64,000 nt of DNA, from contig NZ_QOHH01000008.1 of NCBI RefSeq assembly GCF_003319105.1, forward strand, positions 1-64,000, given 5' to 3'. This DNA is from Blastococcus sp. TF02-09. GTDB taxonomy: Bacteria; Actinomycetota; Actinomycetes; Mycobacteriales; Geodermatophilaceae. The notes beneath the pieces are model-generated. The model saw only the letters and a list, made by a program, of their open reading frames with translations. It did not search any database and was not told where the DNA came from. How positions within the stretch are numbered: the first letter of the stretch is position 1; each line of letters starts with the position of its first letter. The position numbers and the translations under genes were made by a program. This document shows positions 1 through 7,815 of this stretch, one piece after another.

Positions 1-8
1 TGGACCAC

Positions 9-71
9 GAGGGACCTCCTGGGGGTCTGTTGGGTGCTTGGCGGCTCCCACACAGAACCCGGAGGTCCCTC
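9..71. repeat. Imperfect inverted repeat / strong hairpin at the left edge
   Basis: The 11-base arm GAGGGACCTCC (9-19) is mirrored exactly by GGAGGTCCCTC (61-71). The similarity continues imperfectly inwards for about 25 bases per arm, around a centre near 35-46. It lies just before the broken hsdM fragment. It could be the end of a mobile element, a transposition scar or a strong terminator. No transposase is visible, so its origin is open. Confidence 0.5.
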
Positions 72-131
72 CTCACATCAAGATCTGACCATCACCACGC
101 AGTGCACCAACCTGTCCGAGCAGTACACCTA

Positions 132-422
132 GACGAGTTCGTCGAGTCGTACGCGCCCGGGCGTCCGCGCACCGAGCGGGTGGAGGGCGAGCGGTTCCGT
201 TCCTTCTCCTACGACGAGCTCATGAAGCGCGACAAGGCCAACCTCGACATCACCTGGCTGAAGGACGCGTCCCTGGAGGACCTGGACGACCTGCCGGCTC
301 CTGAGGTCATCGCCCGGGAGATCGTCGACGACCTCACCGCCGCACTCGCCGAGTTCGAGGCCGTCGCCCTGGCTCTCGAGGAGGCAGGAACGCCGGCCGT
401 GCCCGCAGCCCTGGAGCCCTGA
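132..422 (+). pseudogene. 3' remnant of a type I restriction-modification DNA methylase (HsdM)
   Basis: About 96 codons read as the extreme C-terminus of an HsdM N6-adenine methylase. The run includes FRSFSYDELMKRDKANLDI, then WLKD and LPAPEVIAREIVDDL, which are typical of the last section of that family. Full HsdM proteins have about 500-800 residues, and the catalytic NPPF region and SAM-binding motifs are absent. Upstream of residue D at 132 the reading frame continues into unrelated sequence that runs back into an inverted repeat, so the 5' part was lost by a rearrangement rather than by the window edge. No hsdS or hsdR follows. It is presumably non-functional debris of a lost restriction system. 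Confidence 0.7.
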
Positions 423-447
423 GCCGCGCGCTGGCATCCTGCGGACC

Positions 448-1299
448 GTGCTGCAGGAGTCGGTGGTGCACCGCGTGCACCCGCGGCTGCGGCCGTTCGT
501 GGCCGCGGCGGTCGGCTACCGGCACGAGGGCATGGCACCCGGCGAGCACCTCGGGCTGCCCTCGCCCTTCCTCACGTTCGTCGTGCCGTTCGACGAGCCG
601 CTGGAGATGGCCGCGCACCCCGACCCCACCCAGGCCCCGGGGCGCTACGACGGGCTCGTCGGCGGGCTGCACACGCGGCCGGCGCGCATCGCCCACCCGG
701 GTCGGCAGGCGGGGATCCAGCTGTCGCTGACCCCCGCCGGCGCCCGCGCGCTGCTGGGCTGCCCCGCGGGCGTCCTCGCCTCGCTGGACGCCCCCGTGGA
801 GGACGTCCTGGGGCCGGCCGGCGTCGAGCTGGTGGAGCGGGTGCGGGCAGCCGCGGGCTGGGCCGCGCGCTTCGCCGTCCTGGAGGAGGTGCTGCTCGGG
901 CGGCTGCGCGAGGACGCGCCCCGCGCGGAGGTCGCCGAGGCCTGGCGGTTGACGACGGCGTCCGGGGGGCGGCTGCCCGTCGCCGCCGTGGCGGCGCGGA
1001 TCGGCTGGTCGTCCCGGCACCTGGAGGAGCGGTTCCGCGCCGAGACGGGGCTGGCGCCCAAGGAGGCGGCCCGGGTCGTCCGGTTCGACCGGGCGCGGCG
1101 GGAGCTCGCCGTCCGGGCGGTCGCGGGGCGGCCGCTGGACCTGGCGGGGCTGGCCGCCGCCACCGGCTTCGCCGACCAGGCGCACCTGACGCGCGAGTGG
1201 CGGGCCCTGTCGAGCCTGCCGCCGACCCGCTGGCTGGCGGCCGAGTTCGGATTCGTCCAAGACACCCGTGCCCTCACGGCGGCACTCTCCGAGGCATGA
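448..1299 (+). CDS. AraC-family transcriptional regulator
   Basis: This 283-residue protein has a C-terminal AraC-type DNA-binding region with two helix-turn-helix units, at about residues 175-215 (LPVAAVAARIGWSSRHLEER) and 232-265 (LAAATGFADQAHLTREW). The N-terminal 170 residues resemble the sensor half of AraC proteins that carry a DUF6597-like domain. The GTG start at 448 is the first in frame and has no strong ribosome site. The stop overlaps the start of the next gene (ATGA at 1296), so the regulator and the VOC protein are translationally coupled. It may control that neighbour. The ligand is unknown. Confidence 0.85.
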   Translation: MLQESVVHRVHPRLRPFVAAAVGYRHEGMAPGEHLGLPSPFLTFVVPFDEPLEMAAHPDPTQAPGRYDGLVGGLHTRPARIAHPGRQAGIQLSLTPAGARALLGCPAGVLASLDAPVEDVLGPAGVELVERVRAAAGWAARFAVLEEVLLGRLREDAPRAEVAEAWRLTTASGGRLPVAAVAARIGWSSRHLEERFRAETGLAPKEAARVVRFDRARRELAVRAVAGRPLDLAGLAAATGFADQAHLTREWRALSSLPPTRWLAAEFGFVQDTRALTAALSEA

Positions 1300-1703
1300 C
1301 CTCTCCGCAGCCCACCGTCTGGCCCGCCTTCCGTGCCCGCGATGCCCGGGCCCTCATCCGCTTCCTCGTCGACGCCTTCGGCTTCGAGGAGACCGCCGTG
1401 TACGGCGAGGGGGACCTCGTCGCGCACGCCCAGCTCTCCTGGCCCGAGGGCGGCGGGGTGATGCTCGGCTCCGTCCGCGCCGACGCCGACGACGCGTGGC
1501 CCGCCGTGCCCGGCACCGCCGCCTGCTACGTGGTGGCCGCCGACCCGAGCGCCGTCCACGCCCGCGCGGTGAGCGCCGGGGCGACGATCGTCCGGGAGCT
1601 GAGCACCACCGACTACGGATCGAAGGAGTTCTCCGCCCGCGACCCCGAGGGCAATCTCTGGTCGTTCGGGACCTACACGGGCGAGCCTCGCCGGCCCGGC
1701 TGA
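1296..1703 (+). CDS. VOC-family (glyoxalase/bleomycin-resistance fold) protein
   Basis: The 135-residue protein has the paired beta-alpha-beta-beta-beta modules of the vicinal oxygen chelate superfamily. The N-terminal module carries IRFLVDAFGFEE, and the C-terminal module ends in ARDPEGNLWSFGTY, the usual closing motif with a metal-type glutamate. VOC proteins include glyoxalases, dioxygenases and drug-binding proteins; the substrate here cannot be read from sequence. The ATG overlaps the stop of the AraC gene by ATGA, which fixes this start and suggests co-expression. It may protect against, or modify, a compound sensed by the regulator (inference). Confidence 0.85.
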   Translation: MTSPQPTVWPAFRARDARALIRFLVDAFGFEETAVYGEGDLVAHAQLSWPEGGGVMLGSVRADADDAWPAVPGTAACYVVAADPSAVHARAVSAGATIVRELSTTDYGSKEFSARDPEGNLWSFGTYTGEPRRPG

Positions 1704-1734
1704 GCCGCCCAGTCGGTCCGGGCCGGTCGCGGGA

Positions 1735-2586
1735 TCAGTCGCGCGACCGGCGCCGGAAGGCCGCCACCGCGAGGGGCGCGAAGATCGCGGTCAGCAGCAC
1801 CGACCAGCCGATCGACATCGCGACCGCGTGCTGCAGCGGCCAGGCGGCGTCCGCCGGTGCGGCCGGTCCGTTGCCCCACAGCTCGCGGCACGCCTGGGTC
1901 ATGGCCGACACCGGGTTCCACTCGGAGATCGCCCGCAGCCACGCCGGCATGCTCTCGGTCGGGACGAAGGTGTTCGCGACGAAGGTCAGCGGGAACATGA
2001 CCGTGAACATGAAGCCCTGGACGGCCTCCACGGTGCGCATCAGCGAGCCGACCCAGATGCCGAGCCAGATGAGCGCGAACCCGAACAGCAGCAGGAGCAG
2101 GAAGCCCAGCACGCCGTCGACGACGCCGTTGCGGATCCGCCAGCCGATGAGCAGGCCGGTCACCGCCATCACGGCGATGCCGATGCTGGAGTGGATGAGG
2201 CTGGAGATGCTGCGCCCCACCAGCACTGCGGGCCGGGGCACCGGCAGGGACTTGAACCGGTCGACGAAGCCCTTCTGCAGGTCGCTGGTGAGGCCCGTGG
2301 CGACGACGGCGGCGGAGAACACCATCGTCTGCACCATGATCCCGGGCAGCAGGAACTCCCGGTAGTTGGAGCCCTCGACCGCGATCGCGCCGCCGAAGAC
2401 GTACGCGAACAGCAGCACGAACATCACCGACTGCACGGTGACGTCGAGCAGCATCTCCGGCATCCGGCGGATGTGGAGGAGGTTGCGCCAGACGATCGTC
2501 GACGACGCCCGCAGCAGGGACGGCGGCGAGATCGCCGGCCGCTCCGCGGGGGACAGGGCTGCGGTCTGGCTCCGGACGGCGGTCAC
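1735..2586 (-). CDS. ABC-2 type exporter permease (DrrB-like)
   Basis: This 283-residue membrane protein belongs to the ABC-2/DrrB family of efflux permeases. It has a cytoplasmic N-terminus, about six hydrophobic segments, and conserved sections such as FLLPGIMVQTM and RFKSLPVPRPAVLVGRS. The GTG start at 2586 overlaps the stop of the upstream ATPase gene (GTGA, 2583-2586), so the two are translated as a unit and should form one exporter. Family members export anthracyclines, polyketides or lipids; no biosynthetic cluster is adjacent, so the cargo is unknown and general drug efflux is possible. Confidence 0.88.
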   Translation of the reverse strand: MTAVRSQTAALSPAERPAISPPSLLRASSTIVWRNLLHIRRMPEMLLDVTVQSVMFVLLFAYVFGGAIAVEGSNYREFLLPGIMVQTMVFSAAVVATGLTSDLQKGFVDRFKSLPVPRPAVLVGRSISSLIHSSIGIAVMAVTGLLIGWRIRNGVVDGVLGFLLLLLFGFALIWLGIWVGSLMRTVEAVQGFMFTVMFPLTFVANTFVPTESMPAWLRAISEWNPVSAMTQACRELWGNGPAAPADAAWPLQHAVAMSIGWSVLLTAIFAPLAVAAFRRRSRD

Positions 2587-3572
2587 GGGGTGGCTCCCTC
2601 GGGGGTGGGCTCGGACTCTTCGTCGGCGCCCGGCTCGGCCCGGCGCCCGGTGAGGTGCAGGAAGACGTCGTCCAGGCTGGGGCGGGCCAGCCCGAGGTCG
2701 TCGAGCTCGATGCCGCTGGCCTCGAACACCGCGGCGATCCGCGTCATGTCGCCCAGCCCCCCGGCCTGCGCGGTGAGCCGGCGGCTGCCCCGCTCGACGT
2801 GCACCTCCGGCGCGTGCGAGCGCAGGAGGTCGGCGGCGGCGTCGACGTCGGCGGCGTGCGTCAGCGTGACCACCACGCTGGCCCGGCCGGCCTGGTCCTT
2901 GAGCTGGGTCGGGGTGCCGGCGGCGATGACCTTGCCCTTGTCGACGACGACGATCTCGTCGGCCAGGTGGTCGGCCTCCTCCAGGTACTGCGTCGTCAGC
3001 ACCAGGGTGGTGCCCTCGTCGACGAGCTCGCGCAGCACCGCCCACAGCCCGGACCTGCTGTGCGGATCGAGCCCCGTCGTCGGCTCGTCGAGGAAGAGGA
3101 TCGGGGGCGCGGCCAGCAGGCTGACGGCCAGGTCGAGGCGCCGGCGCATGCCGCCCGAGTAGGTCTTCGCCTGCCGGTCGGCGGCGTAGGAGAGGTCGAA
3201 CCGGTCGAACAGCCGCTCGGTGGCCTCGCGGACGTAGCCCCGCGGCAGGCCGTAGAGCGCGCCGATCAGCTTGAGGTTCTCCCGGCCGGTGAGCAGCTCG
3301 TCGACCGTCGCGGCCTGGCCGGTCAGGCCCATGCTGCGGCGGACCTGGATCGGCTCGCGGACGATGTCGTGCCCGGCCACGCGCCCGGTGCCGCTCGTGG
3401 GCACGCTGAGCGTGGTCAGCATCCGCACCAGCGTGGTCTTCCCGGCCCCGTTGGGCCCCAGCAGCCCGAGGACGGTGCCCTCCGGGACCACGAAGCTCAC
3501 GCCGTCGACGGCGTGCGTGTCCCCGAAGTGCTTGACCAGGTCGATGGCCTCGACGGCGGCGGTGGTGCTCAT
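2583..3572 (-). CDS. ABC exporter ATP-binding protein (daunorubicin-resistance DrrA family)
   Basis: The 329-residue ATPase has Walker A GPNGAGKTT (residues 39-47), the signature YSGGMRRRL (138-146) and Walker B ILFLDEPTTGLDP (158-170). The C-terminal extension, with GLARPSLDDVFLHLTGR, is characteristic of the DrrA family. It would energise the permease encoded immediately downstream, whose start overlaps its stop. An ATG at 3572 with GGGGCC just upstream is the likely start. The pair stands alone on the minus strand between a VOC gene and a GGDEF gene. Confidence 0.92.
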   Translation of the reverse strand: MSTTAAVEAIDLVKHFGDTHAVDGVSFVVPEGTVLGLLGPNGAGKTTLVRMLTTLSVPTSGTGRVAGHDIVREPIQVRRSMGLTGQAATVDELLTGRENLKLIGALYGLPRGYVREATERLFDRFDLSYAADRQAKTYSGGMRRRLDLAVSLLAAPPILFLDEPTTGLDPHSRSGLWAVLRELVDEGTTLVLTTQYLEEADHLADEIVVVDKGKVIAAGTPTQLKDQAGRASVVVTLTHAADVDAAADLLRSHAPEVHVERGSRRLTAQAGGLGDMTRIAAVFEASGIELDDLGLARPSLDDVFLHLTGRRAEPGADEESEPTPEGATP

Positions 3573-3662
3573 GGCCCCAGTGTGAGCTGCCTCACCGACG
3601 ATTCCGGAGCGGTTTTCGCGCAGCGCGGACGCAGTCCGGCCCCCTCACGTGGGGACGACGGT

Positions 3663-4571
3663 TCAGCGAGGGCGCGAGCGCGCGCGCCGGCGCCGGGCCT
3701 TGTCGGCGTACATCGCGTCGTCGGCGGACCGGATGACCCGCTCGTGCACCTCGGCGGGCACCTCGCCACCGGGCGCCGAGCCGATGCCGATGCTGATGCC
3801 GATCGAGGCCTCCTGGCCGTCGAGCTCGAGCGGGGCGGTCACCGCCGCCCGCAGCCGGCCCGCCAGCACCTCGGCGTCGGGACGGTCGGTGTTCTCGCAC
3901 ACGATGCTGAACTCGTCCCCGCCCAGGCGGGCGGCGGTGTCGCTGGCCCGCAGCACCGAGCGCAGCCGGTCGGCGAAGGCGATCAGCACGAGGTCGCCCA
4001 TCGGGTGGCCGAGTTCGTCGTTGATCGCCTTGAAGCCGTCCAGGTCCATGATCAGGACGCAGGTCGGCGTGCCGTCGCGCTGACCGCGCTCCAGGGCGTG
4101 CCAGAGCCGGTCCTGGAACAGCGACCGGTTGGGCAGCCCGGTGAGCGGGTCGTGCAGCGAGCGGTGGACCAGCTGCGCCTCGAGCGCCTTCCGCTCGGAG
4201 ATGTCCTCGATGATCATGACCAGGTGCGGCTCCCCGTCGGACCCCGCCGGCTCGACCCACGAGGTGGCGATCTGCACCGGGACCGGGGTGCCGTCGGCGC
4301 GGACGAGCCGGCACTCCTGCCGCATCGCCGTCTCCGGGTGGACCCGCAGCTCGGCGCACGCGGTGCGGGCCGTGGTGAGGTCGCCCGGGTGGGTCAGGTC
4401 GAACAGCGAACGACCCCGCAGCTCGTCCTCGGGGACGCCGAGCAGCTCGGCCAGGACGCCGTTCACGTCGATCAGGACGCCGTCGGGCGTGGTCAGCGCG
4501 ACGCCCGTGGGCGCGTGCGCGAACACGGAGGCGCGGTCGGCAGAGGGGAGCTCGTCCACCACCTCGATCAC
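3663..4571 (-). CDS. PAS-GGDEF diguanylate cyclase
   Basis: The protein joins an N-terminal PAS sensor domain (about residues 10-125, ending in the PAC-type stretch MIIEDISERKALE) to a GGDEF domain. The domain begins with HDPLTGLPNRSLFQ and carries an intact GGDEF active-site motif. An inhibitory I-site RxxD (RASD) lies five residues before GGDEF, so product feedback is likely. It should make cyclic di-GMP in response to a PAS signal. I prefer the GTG at 4571 because GGAGG lies seven bases upstream; in-frame starts at 4598 (ATG) and 4613 (GTG) lack such a site. No EAL domain is present and no transmembrane segment is seen. Confidence 0.88.
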   Translation of the reverse strand: MIEVVDELPSADRASVFAHAPTGVALTTPDGVLIDVNGVLAELLGVPEDELRGRSLFDLTHPGDLTTARTACAELRVHPETAMRQECRLVRADGTPVPVQIATSWVEPAGSDGEPHLVMIIEDISERKALEAQLVHRSLHDPLTGLPNRSLFQDRLWHALERGQRDGTPTCVLIMDLDGFKAINDELGHPMGDLVLIAFADRLRSVLRASDTAARLGGDEFSIVCENTDRPDAEVLAGRLRAAVTAPLELDGQEASIGISIGIGSAPGGEVPAEVHERVIRSADDAMYADKARRRRARSRPR

Positions 4572-4714
4572 ATCCCCACCTCCGTCGCCTGGGCTCATTT
4601 TGCGCGACGGCACCGACGAACGGCGCGGAGGGCGTCACGGAACCGTTCCGGGTCGCCTCATCGGGGGACCCCGGACGGGTGCAGGATGCACGGTGAGTGA
4701 GACAGGAGGCGGTC

Positions 4715-5650
4715 GTGATCGAGTTCGACCTGGTGCTGCCCGCGGAGGTCGACGTCCGCGAGGTGGGCATGCGCGACGGCCTGCAGCTCGAGGCGCCGGT
4801 GCCGCTCGCGGCCAAGCTGGAGATGCTCGAGGCGCTCGTCGCCACCGGCGTCCGCCGGATCGAGGCGACGTCGTTCGTCTCCTCCAAGGCCGTGCCCGCC
4901 CTGGCCGACGCCGACCAGGTCGCCGCGGAGCTCTCCCGTTGGCCCGGCGTGCACTGGTCGGCCCTGGTGGCCAACCCGCGCGGCGCCGTCCGCGCCGTGG
5001 ACGCCGGGGTGGCCGACCTGGAGTACGTCGTCTCCGCGGCCGACGGGCACAGCCGCGCCAACGCCGGCCGCTCGACCGCGGAGGCCGTCGGCGCCGTCGG
5101 CGAGATCGCGGCCCTGGCCCACGGCGCCGGCGGCTCGCTGGAGGTCATCATCGCCACGGCCTGGGACTGCCCCTTCGACGGGCGCACCCCGATCGCCCGC
5201 ACGGTCGACGTGGCCCGCGCCGCCGTCACCGCGGGTGCCGACCAGCTGTGCCTGGGCGACACCATCGGGACGACGACGCCGCTGCGCGTGGTCCAGCTGC
5301 TCGACGCCGTCCGCCGCGCCTGCCCGGGCGTCCCGCTGGGCGTGCACTTCCACGACACCCGCGGCACCGGCCAGGCCAACGCGCTGGCGGCGGTGCAGGC
5401 GGGGGTCACCCAGCTCGACGCCTCCATCGGCGGCCTCGGGGGCTGCCCCTTCGCGCCGGGGGCCAGCGGCAACATCGCCACCGAGGAGCTCGTCTACATG
5501 CTGGAGGACTCGGGCGTCCGCACGGGGCTGGACCTCGACGCGCTGCTCGTCGCGGCCGGCGCCACGGAGCGGGCCGTGGGCCACGAGCTGCCCAGCTCGC
5601 TGTACCGGGCCGGCGGCCGATCCGTGCCGCGCGCCCTGGACGCCCGGTGA
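4715..5650 (+). CDS. Hydroxymethylglutaryl-CoA lyase-family protein
   Basis: This HMGL-like TIM-barrel enzyme has 311 residues. It shows the catalytic VREVGMRDGLQ motif near residues 14-24, the metal-binding H211-F-H213-D214 and the loop GGLGGCPFAPGASGN containing Cys244. In the true lyase these residues cleave HMG-CoA to acetoacetate and acetyl-CoA, the last step of leucine breakdown. The GTG at 4715 is chosen because GGAGG (4705-4709) lies five bases before it; a GTG at 4697 would place that site inside the gene. The flavin reductase gene overlaps its end (GTGA). Confidence 0.88.
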   Translation: MIEFDLVLPAEVDVREVGMRDGLQLEAPVPLAAKLEMLEALVATGVRRIEATSFVSSKAVPALADADQVAAELSRWPGVHWSALVANPRGAVRAVDAGVADLEYVVSAADGHSRANAGRSTAEAVGAVGEIAALAHGAGGSLEVIIATAWDCPFDGRTPIARTVDVARAAVTAGADQLCLGDTIGTTTPLRVVQLLDAVRRACPGVPLGVHFHDTRGTGQANALAAVQAGVTQLDASIGGLGGCPFAPGASGNIATEELVYMLEDSGVRTGLDLDALLVAAGATERAVGHELPSSLYRAGGRSVPRALDAR

Positions 5651-6162
5651 GCGTGCCGGGTTCCGGGGACCCGCAGCGTATCGTCGACCCGCTGGTGATG
5701 CGGGACGTGCTCGGCCACTTCGCCTCGGGCGTCACCGTGCTCACCGCGGACACCGACGACGGTCCGATCGGCTTCACCTGCCAGTCGTTCAGCTCGCTGT
5801 CGCTGGACCCACCGCTGGTCGCCTTCGCACCCGCCCGCACGTCCCGCACCTGGGCCCGGCTGCGGACCATCGGCCGGTTCTGCATCAACGTGCTCGCCGA
5901 GGGCCAGGACTCGGTGTCGCAGAACTTCGCCCGCTCGGGCGCCGACAAGTTCGCCGGCGTGCGCTGGACGCCGAGCCCGCACGGCTCCCCGGTCCTCGAC
6001 GACGTCGTCGCCTGGATCGACGGCGAGCTCTGGGCCGAGTACGACGGCGGCGACCACACCATCGTGGTGGCGCGGGTGCTCGACCTCGGCGCGTCGGCCG
6101 ACCGGCGGCCGCTGCTGTTCCACCGCGGCTCCTACGGGCTGCTGCACCGCGAGGAGGGCTGA
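5647..6162 (+). CDS. Flavin reductase-like domain protein (FMN/FAD reductase family)
   Basis: The 171-residue protein is a flavin reductase of the HpaC/RutF type: VLGHFASGVTVLT near the start, GFTCQSFSSLSLDPPL for the flavin pocket, and RFCINVLAEGQ. Such proteins pass NAD(P)H electrons to free FMN or FAD for two-component monooxygenases, though no oxygenase partner is adjacent. The GTG start at 5647 overlaps the stop of the preceding lyase gene, so the two are translationally coupled. The C-terminus LLFHRGSYG is also typical of the family. Confidence 0.85.
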   Translation: MSVPGSGDPQRIVDPLVMRDVLGHFASGVTVLTADTDDGPIGFTCQSFSSLSLDPPLVAFAPARTSRTWARLRTIGRFCINVLAEGQDSVSQNFARSGADKFAGVRWTPSPHGSPVLDDVVAWIDGELWAEYDGGDHTIVVARVLDLGASADRRPLLFHRGSYGLLHREEG

Positions 6163-6176
6163 GGGAGGACCTCGCG

Positions 6177-6195
6177 CGAGCCTCTGGACGGGGCC
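6177..6195. repeat. 19-base intergenic repeat, copy 1
   Basis: The sequence cgagcctctggacggggcc occurs here, after the flavin reductase gene, and again identically at 53569-53587, between the helicase and phosphatase genes. The second copy is part of a larger hairpin structure. This suggests a dispersed intergenic element or a shared terminator-like unit. Confidence 0.5.
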
Positions 6196-6251
6196 GTGGT
6201 GTGGGGATCCCCTCTCGCGGGCACGAACCCGGGGTCACGAGGAGGCACACC

Positions 6252-6995
6252 ATGGGACTGCTCGACCGGCTCTTCGGCCGCTCCCGCCAGCAGCACACCA
6301 CCGGCTACGGCCAGGCGTACCAGGGGCAGGGCTACCAGGGCCCGGGCCGCTACGCCCGGCAGCCCGACGGCCAGCCGCTGCCGGACGAGCAGGCCGTCGC
6401 CCGCTACCGATACCTGCTGCGCACCGCTCCGCCGGAGCAGATCGAGCAGGCCCACGCCGAGGCGTTCGCGCAGCTCACCGCCGACCAGCGGCAGCAGGTG
6501 CTCGCGCAGCTGGCCGCGGCGGTGCCGGCCGGTGAGCGGCCGCGCACCGACGACGCCGACACCCTCGCGCGGGTGGCCACCCGCGCGGAGATGCGGCAGC
6601 CGGGCACGCTGGAGCGCGCGCTGGGCGGCTACGGGCCGGGCTACGGCAGCGGATACGGCCCCGGCTACGGGCCCGGCTACGGCCGCGGCGGCTACGGGCC
6701 CGGTTACGGCGGCGGCATGGGCATGGGCGGCATGATCGGCGGCAGCCTGCTCGGCACCATCGGCGGCCTGGTCATCGGCACCGCCGTCGCCGACGCGCTG
6801 TTCGACACCGGTCTGGGCGACGGCGGGCTGTTCGGCGGCGGGGACGAGGAGGCCTACGCCGAGGGCTACCAGGACGGCGCAGGGGACTTCGGCGGCGACT
6901 ACGGCGACTACGGCGACGGCGGCGGCGACTTCGGCGGCGGCGACTTCGGCGGCGGCGACTTCGGCGGCGGCGACTTCGGGGGCGGGGACTTCTGA
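6252..6995 (+). CDS. Glycine/tyrosine-repeat protein with glycine-zipper segment, function unknown
   Basis: The 247-residue protein has four parts. A Gln/Tyr-rich start (residues 14-33) leads into a helical region (about 45-115) with PPEQIEQAHAEAF and LTADQRQQVLAQL. A GYGPGYG repeat section follows. A hydrophobic glycine-zipper stretch (GGMIGGSLLGTIGGLVIGTA, about 158-177) comes next, and the protein ends in an acidic tail with repeated GGGDF. The conserved helical part occurs in uncharacterised actinobacterial proteins. The zipper could insert into or associate with membrane, and the repeats look low-complexity and possibly phase-separating (inference). Start ATG 6252 has GAGGAGG upstream. 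Function not recognised. Confidence 0.75.
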   Translation: MGLLDRLFGRSRQQHTTGYGQAYQGQGYQGPGRYARQPDGQPLPDEQAVARYRYLLRTAPPEQIEQAHAEAFAQLTADQRQQVLAQLAAAVPAGERPRTDDADTLARVATRAEMRQPGTLERALGGYGPGYGSGYGPGYGPGYGRGGYGPGYGGGMGMGGMIGGSLLGTIGGLVIGTAVADALFDTGLGDGGLFGGGDEEAYAEGYQDGAGDFGGDYGDYGDGGGDFGGGDFGGGDFGGGDFGGGDF

Positions 6996-6997
6996 GC

Positions 6998-7435
6998 TCA
7001 GCGCTGCGCCGGCCGGTCGCTCCGCCGGCGCAGCAGCACGCTCAGGCCCAGCACCGGCAGCACCAGCGGGACGTAGAGGTAGCCGCGGCCGTAGCCCGAC
7101 CACACCGTCTCGTCGGGGAAGGCCGCCGCGTCGGCGAGCGACAGCGTGCCGACGACGAGCACGCCGACCAACTCGACGGTGATGGCGACCAGCGCGACCC
7201 GCCGCCCCGCGGGGCCGCGGGCCAGGGCCACGGTGGCGACCAGGTAGACCACCGCGGCCAGCGCCGACAGCAGGTAGGCCAGCGGCGCCTCGTCGAACCG
7301 GGTGGCCAGCTGGACGCCGGCCCGCGACCCCGCCGCCAGGGCGAACACGGCGTAGAGCGCCACCAGCACCCGGGCGGCACCGGAGCCCCCCGGTCCCGGA
7401 TCGGCCGGCGCCCCCAGCGTGCGCTCGTCAGGCAC
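6998..7435 (-). CDS. Small integral membrane protein, function unknown
   Basis: This 145-residue protein has about four hydrophobic segments, including VLVALYAVFALAAG near residue 20 and YVPLVLPVLGLSVLL near the end. It ends in an Arg-rich tail (RRRSDRPAQR). No catalytic motif is visible. The GTG start at 7435 overlaps the end of the upstream membrane-protein gene by eight bases, so the two are probably made together and may form a complex. The stop lies two bases from the convergent repeat-protein gene. Confidence 0.65.
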   Translation of the reverse strand: MPDERTLGAPADPGPGGSGAARVLVALYAVFALAAGSRAGVQLATRFDEAPLAYLLSALAAVVYLVATVALARGPAGRRVALVAITVELVGVLVVGTLSLADAAAFPDETVWSGYGRGYLYVPLVLPVLGLSVLLRRRSDRPAQR

Positions 7436-7790
7436 CCGTCGCCTCCCACAGCTCGAGCAGGCGCCAGACCATGACGCCCACGGACGCGCCCGCCACCGCC
7501 AGCACGCTGCCGGCCCAGCGGGTGACCTCGCTCCGCGCCCACAGCACCCCCGCGACCGGGATGAGCACCACGCCGGACAGGTAGCCGAGGAACGTCGGCG
7601 CATCGGCGGGGGTGTCCCCGTCCATCCCCGCCAGGGCGAGCGCGGCCTGCACCAGCAGCACCGCCTCGAGGACGCCGGCCAGCGCGAGGTGGACCAGCCC
7701 GATCCGCCGCCGGGCCAGCGTCGAGGCCAGCCCGGCGACGACGAGCAGCGCGGCGACGACGGTCGCCGCGACGACGAGGGCGAGGATCAC
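7428..7790 (-). CDS. Small integral membrane protein, function unknown
   Basis: The 120-residue protein is strongly hydrophobic with about four transmembrane stretches, starting with VILALVVAATVVAALLVVAG. The GTG at 7790 has a purine-rich GCGAGGAT sequence upstream. Its 3' end overlaps the next membrane-protein gene by eight bases. I recognise no family with certainty. It lies downstream of the aldo/keto reductase gene on the same strand. Confidence 0.6.
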   Translation of the reverse strand: MILALVVAATVVAALLVVAGLASTLARRRIGLVHLALAGVLEAVLLVQAALALAGMDGDTPADAPTFLGYLSGVVLIPVAGVLWARSEVTRWAGSVLAVAGASVGVMVWRLLELWEATGA

Positions 7791-7815
7791 CCCGCCATCC
7801 TCGCCTGCCCGGTGA

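Noticed and set aside
645-1559. Long minus-strand open frames opposite the AraC and VOC genes
   Set aside because: They are antisense shadows with no recognisable motif and no ribosome site; the plus-strand genes have clear family signatures.
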